DNA of 64,000 bases from Apteryx mantelli. Lineage: Eukaryota; Chordata; Aves; Apterygiformes; Apterygidae. The stretch's first letter is position 1, and every line of letters starts with the position of its first letter. The stretch is taken from assembly GCF_036417845.1 (NCBI RefSeq), contig NC_089980.1, positions 53,442,501-53,506,500 of the forward strand, given 5' to 3'. Under the pieces are notes generated by a model. It ran no database searches, was not told where the DNA came from, and worked only from the letters and a program-made list of their open reading frames with translations. A program made the translations under genes and the position numbers. Positions 21,101 to 31,371 of this stretch are shown here, piece by piece.

Positions 21101-23668
21101 TTTGGTTGTTTGATATCCTTACTTATATATTCAAAATAAAGGTATTTTTAGCTTACTTTTAAACAAAATAAATTTAATTTCTTAGAAACATAAAATGATA
21201 AAAACTTTCCACAGCTGTTCTATTGACTAAAAAGTATAGTTTGTATTCTCTGAAATCTGATTTAGAGCAGATGCTTCAAAGGCAAAGTTTTGCTGGCAAT
21301 CAACATCTGTATTCACTGATCAGATAAGCCTTGCAGAGTCAGCTGCGGGAAGCCTTCCTGGAAATACTGCACTTGCTTGATCAATTTTTAAAGTTTAACA
21401 TGAGACTTAATTCCACAAGTTGAGGCATAAGAAAAAGTAGTCATTCAGATTTTCATAATTTATGCAGAAGCCAGCAAACAAATAACATGTTTTGCTTAGA
21501 TTTAGAAACTTCTCTAGAACCCGAAGGATTTAGAACTTTTTAAAAATGAAAGTAGAGATACCTTACCACCTGAAGGGTGGTCTTAAGAGAACTATAAAGT
21601 ACTGCAAGATGCACAGTAAAGACGAGAGAGTTTTTAAAAAAGTCTGTTTCTGGAGACTTCATATTTTTATTTTATTGAGAATAAGATTTTAACTCTCAAG
21701 GTTAATGTTAAGTCTAGACTGAGGATAGTTGGTACTTTGGGGTGCCTACTGTTGTATAACACTAGGCTTATCAGAGTACAGTTCTCAAAAAAAAAATTCG
21801 TAACAACAGAAAAATCAGTGGCCTCTGCAGAATTCCCAGCGTTCTGCTTGTCTTGTCCTAGCCGATGTTTCTGATCTACTAATCATTTTTTTTTCCTTCT
21901 CATGCAAAATGAAGTAGGGTCAGATGAATCTCTTGACCTCTAGAATTCTCTTGCATCCAGCCTCAACCACTTTGTGTCAAAAGCCAGTGGTTCTTCCCAG
22001 CCTGATTAAAAGGGGAAGTAAGAATAGCTTCTTCTGTTCTACTCCTGTGCAGAAAATAGGGGTTGAAACTGAAGCTGCAGTGTCCACCATTGAGACTGGA
22101 TATGGAAAAAGCAGGAGATGTGTTGTGACACCTCATAATATTAAAAACCTAGTTTGACTTGGAAAAAGTGGGGGAGGAAAGAAGAGGGAGATCTGATCTA
22201 ACAGCTCCCACAGCAGTGAGGCATCTGTACTGTTAGCGGGGAAGGGAGCTGGAAGTGTTGTTAACAGGTCTGCTTTCAGGTGCATCTGATATGGCTGGCA
22301 AGAAAAGAGATGGGAAAGGAAGAGATTAAAAACAAGAGGAAGAGCAAGTACATTTGAAGGAACAAATGTTCTTAAGTGAATGAACTTAGTGCACAACCGT
22401 TGGCATGCATTTGCATTAGTGTTTTGGTTTGCATGCAAAGTATTCTTAGGTTGAGGGAGTGTCAGTATATAAGAATTGGTAATGCATGTTTGTCTGAATT
22501 AGTAATTTTGTAACTTCTTTACAATTTTTTGAGACTAAGAGGAGTAATCTTTTTGATATGAAAACACTAATTTTCTTGTAGACTCAAGGCTTAGGAACTG
22601 CTCTGAAGATTTTATTTTCTGAAAAAGAAATACAGAGCCTTCCTGAGAATAGTCCATCAAAAGGTTTTCAACTCACACGTCAAGAAATAGTTGCTCTTGT
22701 AAATGCCTTTGGAAGGTAGGTTTATTTTGTCACTTGTATAGTTTAAAAAAAATCTTCAGTGTTGATGCACAAGATCTGTGAAAAGATGGTATTGATCATG
22801 TGGCTGTAAGTTTTAAAGGCTGAGTAATTAGTAGTGGCATGGATAAACTTAATGCCATCAAACTGAGAATGTGAAGTATTGAATATTAGCTTTGTTTATG
22901 TTGGGATCTAATTCATCTCTTTATCCCAGATCTCATAAATTCGATCTTATGAAAGCTGGATTTCAGTCTCTTGAACAGTCTTAATTATTAGAGTTTGGGT
23001 ATGTCTCCTCCTTTTTGAACCTGGAACACTGACTACAACTGTTCTACAAATACATTTTGCACTTCTGTTTTAAATGGATATACATAAAAAGTAGTGAAAA
23101 GAAACAAAAATACCTTGTTTTTTATAATGCCCCCAGGCATTCAGATTTTCTGTGTGGTGTGATTATTTTTGTTAGATCTTTAGTTTTGACTAATTTTTTT
23201 TTGAAAACGGCAATAATTTTGTCTGTTCAAGTGATGAAATAAAACTTTCCAACAGATTTAAAAGACATGTAGAATTTGCTTTGTTCATCATGCTAGTTCT
23301 TCAGATCTTGAGCATAAAGACTTCTAGTTATGTTTCTGTTTAAAAGAGTGTGGATATTAAAAATTATTACCTCTGTTGTAAGGTCTTAGATATGTTGAAT
23401 GAGGACAATTTTAAATATATCTAAACTTTAGTCCCTGTAATGTTTTATTCAAATATAATGGAGTGCCAGATAGTAGATCTTTGGAAGAAAAATAGTATCT
23501 TAGCGTGTTAATTTTTTGGGATAGAATTGCGCCCTCCACCCCCCAAAAATTTTGCACTTCTCCTACGGCTGACTTACTAACACTTAGGGGGGTTGTTTCT
23601 TTTACAGGCTTTCCACGAGTATAAAGGAATTGCAGAATTTTAAAGTTTTATTACAACAAACTAGGTAA
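25..23668 (+). CDS. ERO1B: ERO1B (ERO1-beta), ER thiol oxidase; 5'-partial gene, 14 exons
   Basis: Spliced CDS: join(25-108, 2001-2042, 8368-8450, 10369-10442, 13106-13226, 13317-13363, 14543-14554, 16931-16957, 18395-18487, 18644-18890, 19775-19844, 20917-21003, 22582-22715, 23608-23668). The sum is 1182 nt, an exact 393 codons plus TAA, with all phases consistent. The product is an FAD enzyme of the ER lumen that reoxidises PDI and passes electrons to O2, making H2O2. In the partial product, C16/C21 are the shuttle pair, C26 and C56 the likely regulatory cysteines, and C316-x2-C319-x2-C322 the inner active site. Adding 74 gives C90/C95, C100/C130 and C393/C396 of human ERO1-beta as I know them. 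ERO1B rather than ERO1A is supported by the residues around the shuttle pair, by the [21 protein letters not shown] stretch and by GPR137B as neighbour. The gene is complete to the stop; about 74 N-terminal codons, including the signal peptide, lie outside the window. Confidence 0.97.
109..2000 (+). other. ERO1B: ERO1B intron
   Basis: AT-rich intron of 1.9 kb between GTATGG and TATTTTAG. Apart from a possible ancient SINE relic at 511-650, nothing is recognisable in it. Confidence 0.9.
511..650 (+). repeat. MIR-like ancient SINE relic
   Basis: The order of segments follows the MIR consensus as I remember it: a 'gagactgagat' block, then 'ccttgcctgtccaaagtca' (like the tgacttgcccaaggtcaca core), then a 'gtcttctatccagtgacc' end. 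Identity is low, as expected of a repeat predating the bird radiation. This is recognition by eye only; a profile search would decide. Confidence 0.4.
2001..2042 (+). CDS. ERO1B: ERO1B coding exon b (42 nt)
   Basis: 42 nt, phase 0 at both ends, acceptor TATTTTAG and strong donor GTAAGT. It encodes [14 protein letters not shown], the linker following the shuttle-cysteine loop. The length is divisible by three, so skipping it would keep the frame. Confidence 0.95.
2683..2745. repeat. A/C-rich low-complexity tract
   Basis: Runs of AAAAC and AAAAAAAAA followed by C8, CTCCCC and further A/C mixtures. No unit repeats regularly. Confidence 0.7.
4141..5070 (-). mobile_element. CR1 LINE, 5'-truncated and degenerate
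   Basis: Minus-strand CR1 non-LTR retrotransposon, 3' end at ~4141. The plus strand starts with the reversed CR1 tail (tcaaagaat...gtttggaaggggcct...agatcatctggtccaactcc). Two ORF2 pieces remain: about 103 residues at 4666-4977 ([15 protein letters not shown] and [17 protein letters not shown], the C-terminal part of the reverse-transcriptase region) and about 90 residues at 4185-4457 ([26 protein letters not shown]). They lie in frames that do not join, so at least one frameshift separates them. The catalytic-site region at ~5010-5070 is recognisable but eroded. Only the last ~0.9 kb of a ~4.5 kb element is present, the usual 5' truncation. It is inactive. Confidence 0.93.
8368..8450 (+). 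CDS. ERO1B: ERO1B coding exon c (regulatory cysteine)
   Basis: 83 nt, enters phase 0 and leaves after two bases of a Ser codon; acceptor CTTACAG, donor GTATGC. It encodes [20 protein letters not shown] and onward. EDCEQ carries the cysteine equivalent to human C130, which forms the redox-regulatory disulfide. NNS and NST are N-glycosylation sequons in the ER-luminal chain. Confidence 0.95.
8451..10368 (+). other. ERO1B: ERO1B intron with a short CR1 tail
   Basis: 1.9 kb AT-rich intron. The only element recognised is the CR1 tail fragment at ~9889-9965. Confidence 0.85.
9889..9965 (-). mobile_element. CR1 3'-tail fragment
   Basis: About 75 bp reading tcatagaat, gtttggaaggggcctttag and gatccaacct on the plus strand, i.e. 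the reversed CR1 3' end, with a terminal catagaat unit. It is a minimal 5'-truncated insert lacking any ORF2 part. Confidence 0.75.
10369..10442 (+). CDS. ERO1B: ERO1B coding exon d
   Basis: 74 nt, starts with the third base of a Ser codon and ends with the first base of an Asp codon; acceptor CCCTTCAG, donor GTAAAA. It encodes [20 protein letters not shown] then CELD, including an invariant Trp-Ala-Arg-Tyr block. Confidence 0.95.
10443..13105 (+). other. ERO1B: ERO1B intron with an unexplained ORF
   Basis: 2.7 kb. The stretch ~11.46-12.06 kb is visibly less AT-rich than the flanks and contains the 93-codon frame listed separately. The rest shows nothing. Confidence 0.85.
11754..12035 (+). 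other. Unrecognised 93-codon ORF in ERO1B intron
   Basis: ATG to TGA, 93 codons, beginning [13 protein letters not shown] and including [19 protein letters not shown] and [25 protein letters not shown] follows the stop within a few bases (~12037). The surrounding ~600 bp is richer in GC than neighbouring intron. I do not recognise the family. It could be a chance frame, a relic of a retroposed gene or LTR element, or a terminal exon of an antisense/sense noncoding transcript. No splice evidence ties it to ERO1B. Confidence 0.2.
13106..13226 (+). CDS. ERO1B: ERO1B coding exon e
   Basis: 121 nt, acceptor GATTTAG, donor GTAATT. It encodes [40 protein letters not shown] and a split Lys. This is the core of the ERO1 helical fold. 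The Trp residues in [10 protein letters not shown] lie near the FAD site in known ERO1 structures. The Cys of ENCF probably pairs with the one in GLCLEKR two exons on. Confidence 0.97.
13317..13363 (+). CDS. ERO1B: ERO1B coding exon f (47 nt)
   Basis: 47 nt, acceptor TTTTCTAG, donor GTGGGT, encoding [15 protein letters not shown] with one leftover base. The donor lies inside a GGGG run; only this position keeps the frame with the following microexon. Confidence 0.93.
13364..14542 (+). other. ERO1B: ERO1B intron
   Basis: 1.2 kb, AT-rich, ending in a C11 tract that forms the polypyrimidine tract of the microexon acceptor. Nothing else seen. Confidence 0.9.
14521..14531. repeat. C11 homopolymer in a splice acceptor
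   Basis: Eleven C after TTTTT and before TCTCTTCCTAG, directly upstream of the 12-nt exon. It serves as the polypyrimidine tract. Confidence 0.9.
14543..14554 (+). CDS. ERO1B: ERO1B 12-nt microexon
   Basis: GAGGGGATGATG between CCTAG and a perfect GTAAGT donor. It adds four codons' worth of sequence so that the joined protein reads [16 protein letters not shown]. The human protein has GEDDGE at this place, as I recall it. Phase 1 on both sides, so skipping removes four residues and keeps the frame. It is required to match family length. Confidence 0.9.
14555..16930 (+). other. ERO1B: ERO1B intron
   Basis: 2.4 kb, AT-rich, nothing recognised. Confidence 0.85.
16931..16957 (+). CDS. ERO1B: ERO1B 27-nt microexon
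   Basis: 27 nt between ATTTACAG and GTAAAG, encoding ESFYTWLE within [10 protein letters not shown]. Phase 1 on both sides, frame-neutral if skipped. Confidence 0.93.
16958..18394 (+). other. ERO1B: ERO1B intron
   Basis: 1.4 kb, AT-rich, nothing recognised. Confidence 0.85.
18395..18487 (+). CDS. ERO1B: ERO1B coding exon i (FAD-site helix)
   Basis: 93 nt, acceptor GGACAG, donor GTAATC. It encodes [20 protein letters not shown] then [10 protein letters not shown]. The His of GLHASIN corresponds to the histidine that contacts FAD in ERO1 structures (from family knowledge). Phase 1 on both sides. Confidence 0.96.
18644..18890 (+). CDS. ERO1B: ERO1B coding exon j (largest exon)
   Basis: 247 nt, acceptor after a long T-run (GGCTTAG), donor GTAAGG. 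It encodes [20 protein letters not shown], the [20 protein letters not shown] helix and the stretch ending in [10 protein letters not shown]. All are highly conserved ERO1 blocks. Confidence 0.97.
18891..19774 (+). other. ERO1B: ERO1B intron
   Basis: 0.9 kb with an A-rich stretch around 19084-19105; nothing else seen. Confidence 0.85.
19775..19844 (+). CDS. ERO1B: ERO1B coding exon k
   Basis: 70 nt, acceptor TTATTAG, donor GTAAAG, encoding [20 protein letters not shown] then SLK. Ends in phase 0. Confidence 0.95.
19845..20916 (+). other. ERO1B: ERO1B intron
   Basis: 1.1 kb, AT-rich, nothing recognised. Confidence 0.85.
20917..21003 (+). CDS. ERO1B: ERO1B coding exon l (CxxCxxC active site)
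   Basis: 87 nt, phase 0 both ends, acceptor CAACTAG, donor GTATGG. It encodes [15 protein letters not shown] then [14 protein letters not shown]. This holds the inner active-site disulfide next to FAD; all three cysteines and the following RLWGK are intact, so the enzyme looks catalytically competent. Confidence 0.97.
21004..22581 (+). other. ERO1B: ERO1B intron
   Basis: 1.6 kb, nothing recognised. Confidence 0.85.
22582..22715 (+). CDS. ERO1B: ERO1B coding exon m
   Basis: 134 nt, acceptor TTCTTGTAG, donor GTAGGT. It encodes [17 protein letters not shown], the [20 protein letters not shown] helix and a split Arg; conserved ERO1 C-terminal domain. Confidence 0.96.
22716..23607 (+). other. 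ERO1B: ERO1B last intron
   Basis: 0.9 kb, AT-rich, nothing recognised. Confidence 0.85.
23608..23668 (+). CDS. ERO1B: ERO1B terminal coding exon with TAA stop
   Basis: Acceptor TTTACAG, encoding [19 protein letters not shown] then TAA at 23666-23668. It matches the ERO1B C terminus in length. There is no KDEL-type signal, as in other ERO1 proteins, which are held in the ER through PDI/ERp44 contacts. Confidence 0.96.
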
Positions 23669-26600
23669 TGAAGGCCTTTGCACAACCCATTAGTGAAGAT
23701 CATTTACATGATTGCGTTGAGCAGAAGGAACTGATCCTTACTGGACTCTTATGAACTGATCAAAAGTAAAATCAAATACCAACTTGAATATTTATGTTTA
23801 AACTAAGAATGGCTATTAGAAAAGATATTTATGAATGAAGTATATAGTTTTTAAACATGTAAATTATGCTAATCTGTTTATTTTTTAAGTTCTCTGCTCA
23901 CAATTCTGTTGTATTGACACTTTCTAAATTTTCTTTATTTCCCTTTCTTTCAAAGATAGTTGTTCTATATGAAATTACTGTACCTCCATCCTGACTTGGC
24001 CTTTCCTGTGAGAGGTTGTTCTTTCCTGCCTCCCCCTCATGCCCAGTACTGAGCTTTGGTATATTCTGAGGTTTGGGTACTCTGATTCTGGCTGTGTAAA
24101 AGAAAAACTGAAAAAGGAGATAAGGGTCTTGTTGAGTTCTGACTTGTAATTATGAAGCTTACTTAAAAATAGGAAATCTGTTGAGCAGAAAATGTTATTT
24201 CTCGCTGAGCTCCTTTGCGTTGTGCTGATACCAAGATTTTTTTCCTATCTGGTGCTTTTAAAAGGTTCCTTTTCACTTTAGAAGAACCACCTTATCTCTG
24301 ATGCAGTATAGTTGGAGGTAACTTTTCTGCAGCCCCTTAACTTGGCTACCTGCATTTGCTTGTGGAGGGGAGGGGGATGGTTAGTGGTGTGCTGCTAGCA
24401 GAAAAGCCTTGCTCAATCAAGTTTGCATCTAGCCCCTTTTATCTTCTTCCAAATAGTAATTACAAGTTCAGTTTCCAGAAGTTGTCCTTTTAATGTTTAA
24501 AATGTTAAAATAGCACATTTTTCTCTTTAAGAGAAAATCTCTTTCCATTGCTCAATGGGTTATGTTTTACTGCTATGTTAAAAGGTCAGTGCAAAAATGT
24601 AATAACTTGTTTTTATAGTCACTTTTAAAAAAAGATGCTTTTTAAAATTCATAATCATACTGACATTTAATACTGCATATTCTATCTATGCAATCCCTAA
24701 TTGTACCTTCTTTAAAAGGATATTCAGCATAATAAAACGGGTATATTAATGATATAACTTGCATAAAATAAGAAATTACTTAATCATTGTCCACAAATGT
24801 CAATGATAATTTATCATTGTCCAAAATTCAGAAACAGTACTACTGATTAGTAGCAACTATATATTGGTTTAAATTTAAAGTGAAGTAATTTTTTTTTTAA
24901 AGTTTGTTTGCAAGTGGAGGTAGGAGTTATGAATGTAGGAAAAGCTGGTACAGCATAGATATATTTATCTTTTGTTTATAAAAGTAATAATCTTCACAGA
25001 ATAAAGTGCTCTTAAACTCTTAAACGTTTCTCACCCAAGCAGATTTTTGTGACTTGTTTATATAACTTACTGTAACTGTATTGGCTTCCATATTGTGGTC
25101 CTTTACAGTTGAGATTTTCTGAGAGCTGGAGTGTGCTCCGTGTCCTCTGTTTCCAGACTATCTAGAAACTGCTTGAATTTCTACCTGACTGGAAATGAGA
25201 CAGACTGTCCTGCTGACACTTGCTATGCTGGTACTATAGAAGTATTGTTTCTTGAGAAAGTAAGCCCTTGAGCTGAACTGGGGAAAGCTAAATGGGGGGG
25301 AAAAAAATGAACAGAATTTTGGTGGTAGTTGCATAAATTGGCAATGAACTGGTATCCAGTCTTATGTTCCTGTTTAAGCCAGCAGATATTTTAACACAGT
25401 GTTAGAGAAAGCTGATGCCAGTCTGGGGATGACGTTGTCATGTTCTTACCCAGCAGCCTCGCTTGCCTGCAGGCACCCCCATCTGAGCAGGTCACCACAG
25501 GCTCCCTTCCTAGTTAATGGTGGAGAGTAGGTGATTTCTAGGCAGATTCATCTGACCTGTTTTGAGGTCTGTACAGGATTAGACTTTAGGGTGCAATGCT
25601 TTTCACCCTGGAGTTTTTCTTCTCCATTTAAATTGAAAAGGGAACCTAGATAACTAGTTCAAATGTGAACAGCTGTTTTTGGTCAAATGAACATCTAACT
25701 ATTCTGGGTTAGTGTATATATTGAAAGAGATTTCTTTTTTTTTTCTGGTTGGCTGTAAATTTCTTGCCTTTTGGATTGACCTGCAAGGGCTGGAACTTGT
25801 AGGCTCACTTATTTGAAGAATGCTATATAGCTGAGACTTTTCTGTATTACTGTAGTGCCTAAAACTTTAGGCAGGATTTTCTAGTGGGGAGAAAAAAATT
25901 ATATATATTGTCTACGCTGACCCAGGAAGGACTTGAGTCTTAGAATTGTTTCTTCCCTTTTTCCCCCTTGCTTTGTGGGGAAAGTGAATTGCTTCCAACC
26001 TTCTTCTGGCGGTGCAACTTGTTATTTTTCTTCTTCCACCAGTGCCTGGCTAAAATGTATGGACACTGAAGCAGCATCATATGCTAGTGTCATGCACTTG
26101 CTCATGGGACAGGTGAGATTCAGGCATGCAGATCCTGGATACCTGCTCCTTGTAACCCTCTTTGGCACAAACCAGGCAAGGTTAATACAGTTGGATAAGG
26201 GCATAAAGAGATGGAAGTTCTCTTCCTTTGTGTCATGAAAACACAGGAATGCAATTCAATAGAAAATTCTGTGTACAGGGAAGTTCTGTTGCATTTGAAT
26301 GTACATCTCACTTAATATGGAAAGCATTTCGCTTCATTGTCATTGTAAAAATACAAAGTAAGATTTTTTTCATGTTAGAAATCTAGTTGAAGCAATTTTC
26401 CTGTCACTTTTTTTTACTGTATTTGATGTACATTGTTTGACCATGCTGTCTGTGAAGTTTTGTCATGTGAATCGGATGACTTAGTTCTTTATGTTAAAGT
26501 AAATTTTAGCAAATTACAAATCTGTTTTTATATTAAAGAATCAGGTTAGTTACACTGTTCATAAGCTGTAAACTGTTTTAAATTCCAGCTTCCTGTTGAT

Positions 26601-27238
26601 GGAGATCAGCTTGTCAACATTGTCTGCCATTCATTTCAGAGCAAAATTACATTTCCTTGTACAAATGACACACTGATTGTAATCACAGAAGTAGTGAGAA
26701 GACAAAGCCCCCCCCACCCCCAAAGTCATGAAGACTTAACCAAAATGGTAAAAAAGATTTGGTGCAAACTGCATATGTAAAATGTAAGGCACTGTTGCTG
26801 AAAAGCTTCATCTTCAGTGCCTGAAGGGGAAGATAAAAATATACATTGAGAAAAGTAAGATACAGACTTCTGTAAGCTGGAATAATAAAAGTGTTTTCCT
26901 ACTTCAGCTGGTGATGTGTTATATGTCACTGTATATGCATGAAATACTGTGCCACACTTTCTTGAGTTGTGTTTTTGATGGTTGGGTCACCTTTATCTGA
27001 CCTTGCTCTGTGCTTTTCTGGGAAATGACCTATAATATGTTGTAAATAAGCTAGATGCTTATGTTTATAAACTAGCAATCAGCAACTCATCACTTTACAA
27101 TTCCTCCTTATATCTAGCCTATTAAAATGATATTTATTAAAATCAAAATTAATGTTTGAACTGCTTACTGAGATCTAAACACATTTCTGAATCTTTGCTA
27201 TCTGTTTGAATCTTTGAATCTGTAAAATGCAAATTAAA
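23669..27238 (+). other. ERO1B: Probable ERO1B 3' UTR
   Basis: AT-rich, no coding exons. Canonical signals follow the stop: AATAAA at 24731-24736, 25000-25005 and 26884-26889, and ATTAAA at 27233-27238. The true end, or ends, cannot be chosen from sequence alone. Confidence 0.5.
27233..27238 (+). terminator. Candidate distal ERO1B poly(A) signal
   Basis: ATTAAA followed by a T/GT-rich stretch (tttttgtgattgt) about 20-30 nt downstream, a good cleavage-site context. Earlier AATAAA copies are alternatives. Confidence 0.4.
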
Positions 27239-30200
27239 GTATTTTCTGCTACATCTTTTTGTGATTGTAATTTATAGATCTTTCAGTTGAAATCTTTTTT
27301 TACCTTTAATTTCATTTACCTTTCAACTACACTTTGTAAGAATCATGCAATTTAAATTATTTGTGTGTCATTGTCATTTAAGCTTAAGATAATGAGCAGG
27401 CTCTCATTCTCACTTTAGTTCAGTTCCAAAGATGACTGTAACATTTGGATTTGTCATAAAAATGACGCTGCATATCTGTTACTATTTATGGTGTCTTGTA
27501 GTATAGCAGTGCATCAGAAATTAATGTGGCAAAATTAAAGTATGTTTCTGTATGAATATAGCCAAATTTAGCCATTGGTTTTTAAGTCCAATTATATTAA
27601 GAACCAAAAAGCTCATTTTTGAAATTGAGTTTGGTCTGTTCTTTCCCTGACTTCTCAAAAGCAGCTTAAGAAATTACAAAATTGTTTTATATCTGTTTTG
27701 TTCACCCTGTTGGGCTCCCTAATGGGACTCCAGCTTTGTTTCATTCCATGTACATATTTAACAAATTATCTTATTAACAATATGGGTATCAATATACCAT
27801 GTTCTGCCCTCAGTTTAAGTGGGTAAGTATCTGTTATACCAACAGTAATTAAAATGAGGTGGTTTTTAAGTTAGATATCTTACCTTTAACGTTGTCCTTT
27901 AAGTCTCCTGGGTTTGAGAGTAATTGTTACTGTGATTGATTATAGTCACTTGTAAGTCCACTTTTGCAAATATACTGTGGCAAAGGGATTAAGCTTGCTT
28001 TAAGTGTAGAATTCTCATAATTAAATGTTTGCTGTGCAACTATATCTAGTGTGAAGAAAAACATAATTTCTGCCATTTTTTTTGCCCTAGGTCTTCATGC
28101 AGTTTTGTACAAACACCACAGTAGGTCTCCAAGGGGCTCTCATTCCAACCTGGAACAGCAACCAACTCCAGGGAGATTTAGCTTTTTAACACATTTTAAG
28201 TAACTAGGAGTGCTTATGATTCACAGAGAAAAACATTAAGAACCTGCCCACACTAACTCAGAAGAGAGACTGCTGTGGTAAACAGTACTTGACAACTGTT
28301 TGTCATCTCAGTTGACTGTTTGCCTCAGAAGCCTGTCAGCTTTCTGTAGGCAGAATATACCCTTAAGAGCAGCTATTTAGTTTTTTTTAATATACCAAAG
28401 TATTACATAAATCATTGTTAATGGTGGTTGAGGGATAGTGGTTGTTTTGTGGGTTCAAGACCCTACTTCACAAAGGTGCAGCAGGTCCTTAATAGATCAA
28501 GAGTATGGGGGGAGGCAGAGGGATGGGGCAGAATCTGCTCGCAGGAGATGTGGAGCCCCTGCAGGGCTGTGGGTTGTGTTGAAGTGGGAGGGTGTAGATT
28601 AGAAACTCCCTCAATTTTTATTCATTTCTGGACCCAGAAGCTTCAGCTGAAGCCCACATTTTTCTGGGAAGAGTATTACACATTTTTTTCCCATAATTCT
28701 CTTGGGCAGAATTTGGCCTTCTTACGCTTTTTGTGTGAAATTTTGTTCAGAGTGTTAACATAGAAAGTCCTCATAAAGATTAAATACTAATAAGTAACAT
28801 TCCAGTGTCCTAAAGTGTTAGGAGTAACTAAGGATAACTTATCTATATAATAGATATATAGAATAAATATTAAATAGGTAATCTAAACAATTTATATATG
28901 TTTTAGCTTATGAAACAGCTACACAACTTTTGTACTGTAGCTTGATTGTATTATGTCTTCCTGATTCCCCATAAATTGTTATCTCCCCTTTGCTGGTAAT
29001 AAGATTTGTGCTGTAGACTTGCAATGTTTCAGGCGTGTTTAGTTTCATACTAATTCCTCCTTACCCTAGCTGCTGCAGCTTTGTTTTGATTTTTCAGGCT
29101 GTCTCAGGCTGCTGTCTAGCAGAGAATGAGAGCTTCAGGAAATCAGTGCATCTTACAGTGCTTCTTTCTCTGAAGGTGCAAGAATCTTGTCCAACCACTT
29201 CTTTGTGGAGTTCAGATTGATGTCTTCTTAATAGGATTTCTGTTGTTCTCCCAACCCTGTAGCATACTTTTTAATCTCTGACTGATAGTTTAATTGGCTT
29301 TTTTCTTCAAAGAGTATTTGGGAAAAAGCAAAAAAAAATGGAAGCTTTGGAGGGCAAAAAAAAAAATGTTGACAAAGGTGTACTTTGCTTCTGCCAGGGG
29401 CAGGGCTTGTGCTTGATCCTTCTGCAAAGGCCCCCAAAATCAAAGCCCCTATGGAAGCCTTGGCACCCCAGTGTTGGCGCTGGAGTGCTGCACTGACGTG
29501 GATTGCTAGGGTGCTGCCAGCTCCCAGGTGGACCTGGTGAGGTCTGCTTGCCACCCTGCTCTGGCTGGAGTTGTGAGCAATGCAGTCTGTCAGTGTGGGC
29601 ATCTGACTGGAGTGTATCCTGGTGCACCACAGGATAAATCTTAGTGACTACCTGCCTGAAGCTCTTTAGATCAAGCATATGGTTTGTGGTGGGGTTTTCT
29701 GATATAAAGAAAAACACTGCTTAAGTGGATAGATAGTCCCCCCCCCGCCCAGTATTTCTTATATCAGAGCTTTTCTTTCTCTACATTATCTGTGGAAATG
29801 TGTGCAAGAATTCTCTATTACTTACTAAAGATTTATTGAAGTTGTATGTGAAAGGAAAATGTCAAGTCTGTCTACCATTTGGAGATGCTGTAATATGCAT
29901 CAAAATGAACTTCTTCAATAGAAGCAGAGCTTGTTATGAGAAATACAGATTTTTCCTATGGAAATAAGGAGTGAATTACAGTATTTGTTTCAAATGAGGA
30001 AGGAAAATGAATGTTCTGGCTGTGTGGGGTTGTTCTCTTCACAGCAGAGTGCACCAGTCAGTATCAGGCACAATAAAAAGAACCTAAAGCATAGTTAGCG
30101 TTCTTGCTTGCCTTAGACTAGTGTTTGTTTTTTTTCTTTTTTTTAATACTTACTGTGTGCTAGTGTTTCATATATTAGAATAGCATTTAAATCAAATTCA

Positions 30201-30773
30201 TCCCTGAAGTGCATAAGGCTGAAGCAGGGCGTTCCTGACGTTCTGCCAGTTATGCTGATTTTAACCTCTTGGTCCACTTGAGGTTTTTCTGCTTAAAGTA
30301 TTTCTTGCTCTTCTGTATTCCTTTTTCCATTCTATTTCTAGATTTCCTAGTCTTATTAAAAAAAAAAAATTATATGTATCTATCTCTCTGGTCATGTGTA
30401 CTTACATAAGTATGCAAGTATTTGAATTACTCTTTGAAATAAAATACCTAAAAATGTACCCAGTAATTGCTTGACAGACATGATCATAGAACTTTAATCT
30501 TCAAACTTACAAGTTTTTAGCCTGTTTAATATTTCAAAATGCTTATGTTGGAGGAGTTGACCATCTCTTCCTTTCTGAGAAGGTCCCTACAGCTGCTGAG
30601 AAGACACAATTTTCTGATCTTATTTTCTTAGAGGAATGCAGTGTTTCTTCAGATCTTACTACAGTGTATAGATGGTGGTTAGCCTCCAAACATCTTGCAT
30701 CAGAGAGTAAGCTGTGAGGATCCAAAGAGTAAACTGTGCTCCAAGAACTCAGCAGTAACTTAAAAAGACAATA
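27239..30773. other. Spacer between convergent genes
   Basis: AT-rich; it may include further 3' UTR of either gene. Part of it (29.23-29.72 kb) is more GC-rich and open on the minus strand in two frames, but no family is recognised. It contains a C9 run at 29738-29746. No RNA gene was seen. Confidence 0.6.
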
Positions 30774-30779
30774 TTTAAT
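30774..30779 (-). terminator. Candidate GPR137B poly(A) signal
   Basis: ATTAAA on the minus strand, followed by ...ttgtctttttaag, a T-rich downstream element. Confidence 0.4.
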
Positions 30780-31259
30780 AGAGCTGGCATTTTTCCCTTA
30801 CAGGCTTCTAAGTGCATGTAAGAATCCCAACCGTCATGCATTTGAACAACCCTTTCATATGTTGTTTACAGTATAGTTTATACAATCATGTATTTCTAAC
30901 CAAATACACAGTGTAAAAAATAAAAATTCTTAGAAAATAATTATGCCATTTAGCTCCATGAAATTTGCTCTTTTAAAATGAGCATAAAATGATTAAATTA
31001 TACCCTCTAACAACTCTATTCAAAGCCAAAAATACCATGGCTTAGAACAGGGTATTAAGTAGAATGGGCTTCAAAGTTTAAATCATTAGCTTATACTTCT
31101 CCTTGAACTACAAAAAGCTTGTGGCAAAGATGAGTTCCTCATTTACTTGTGCATAGGAACACTTCTAAAAACCAAAGGGTGAAGAAAATTGCTAAGCTTT
31201 GTTCTTCAGAATAATTGTTTTAATATTGGAATGTCCTAGAATGCTGTAGTTGATTGAAG
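30774..31259 (-). other. GPR137B: Probable GPR137B 3' UTR
   Basis: Sequence downstream of the GPR137B stop on the minus strand. The first good signal is ATTAAA on the minus strand (TTTAAT at 30774-30779), giving a UTR of about 0.5 kb. Longer forms cannot be excluded. Confidence 0.45.
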
Positions 31260-31371
31260 TTATATAGGGCTTGGCCGGTCTGTGTCCAGTGTTGGATCTT
31301 GTTGGAGTGATCCTATATAAGCCATGAAGCTGTTGTTCTGATGACCCCAATCGTAATAGTCTGGAGAGAAA
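31260..31371 (-). CDS. GPR137B: GPR137B coding exon 7 (C-terminal tail)
   Basis: Acceptor CTTTTTAAG on the minus strand. It encodes [18 protein letters not shown] then [18 protein letters not shown] and TAA. PDYYDWG is a hallmark of the GPR137B tail. A nearby alternative AG (CTCTCCAG) would break the frame. Confidence 0.95.

Noticed and set aside
29228..29717. Overlapping 124- and 136-codon minus frames
   Set aside because: Two frames open together over a GC-richer patch with A-runs at one side, and no family recognised. Possibly an old insertion; not called a gene.
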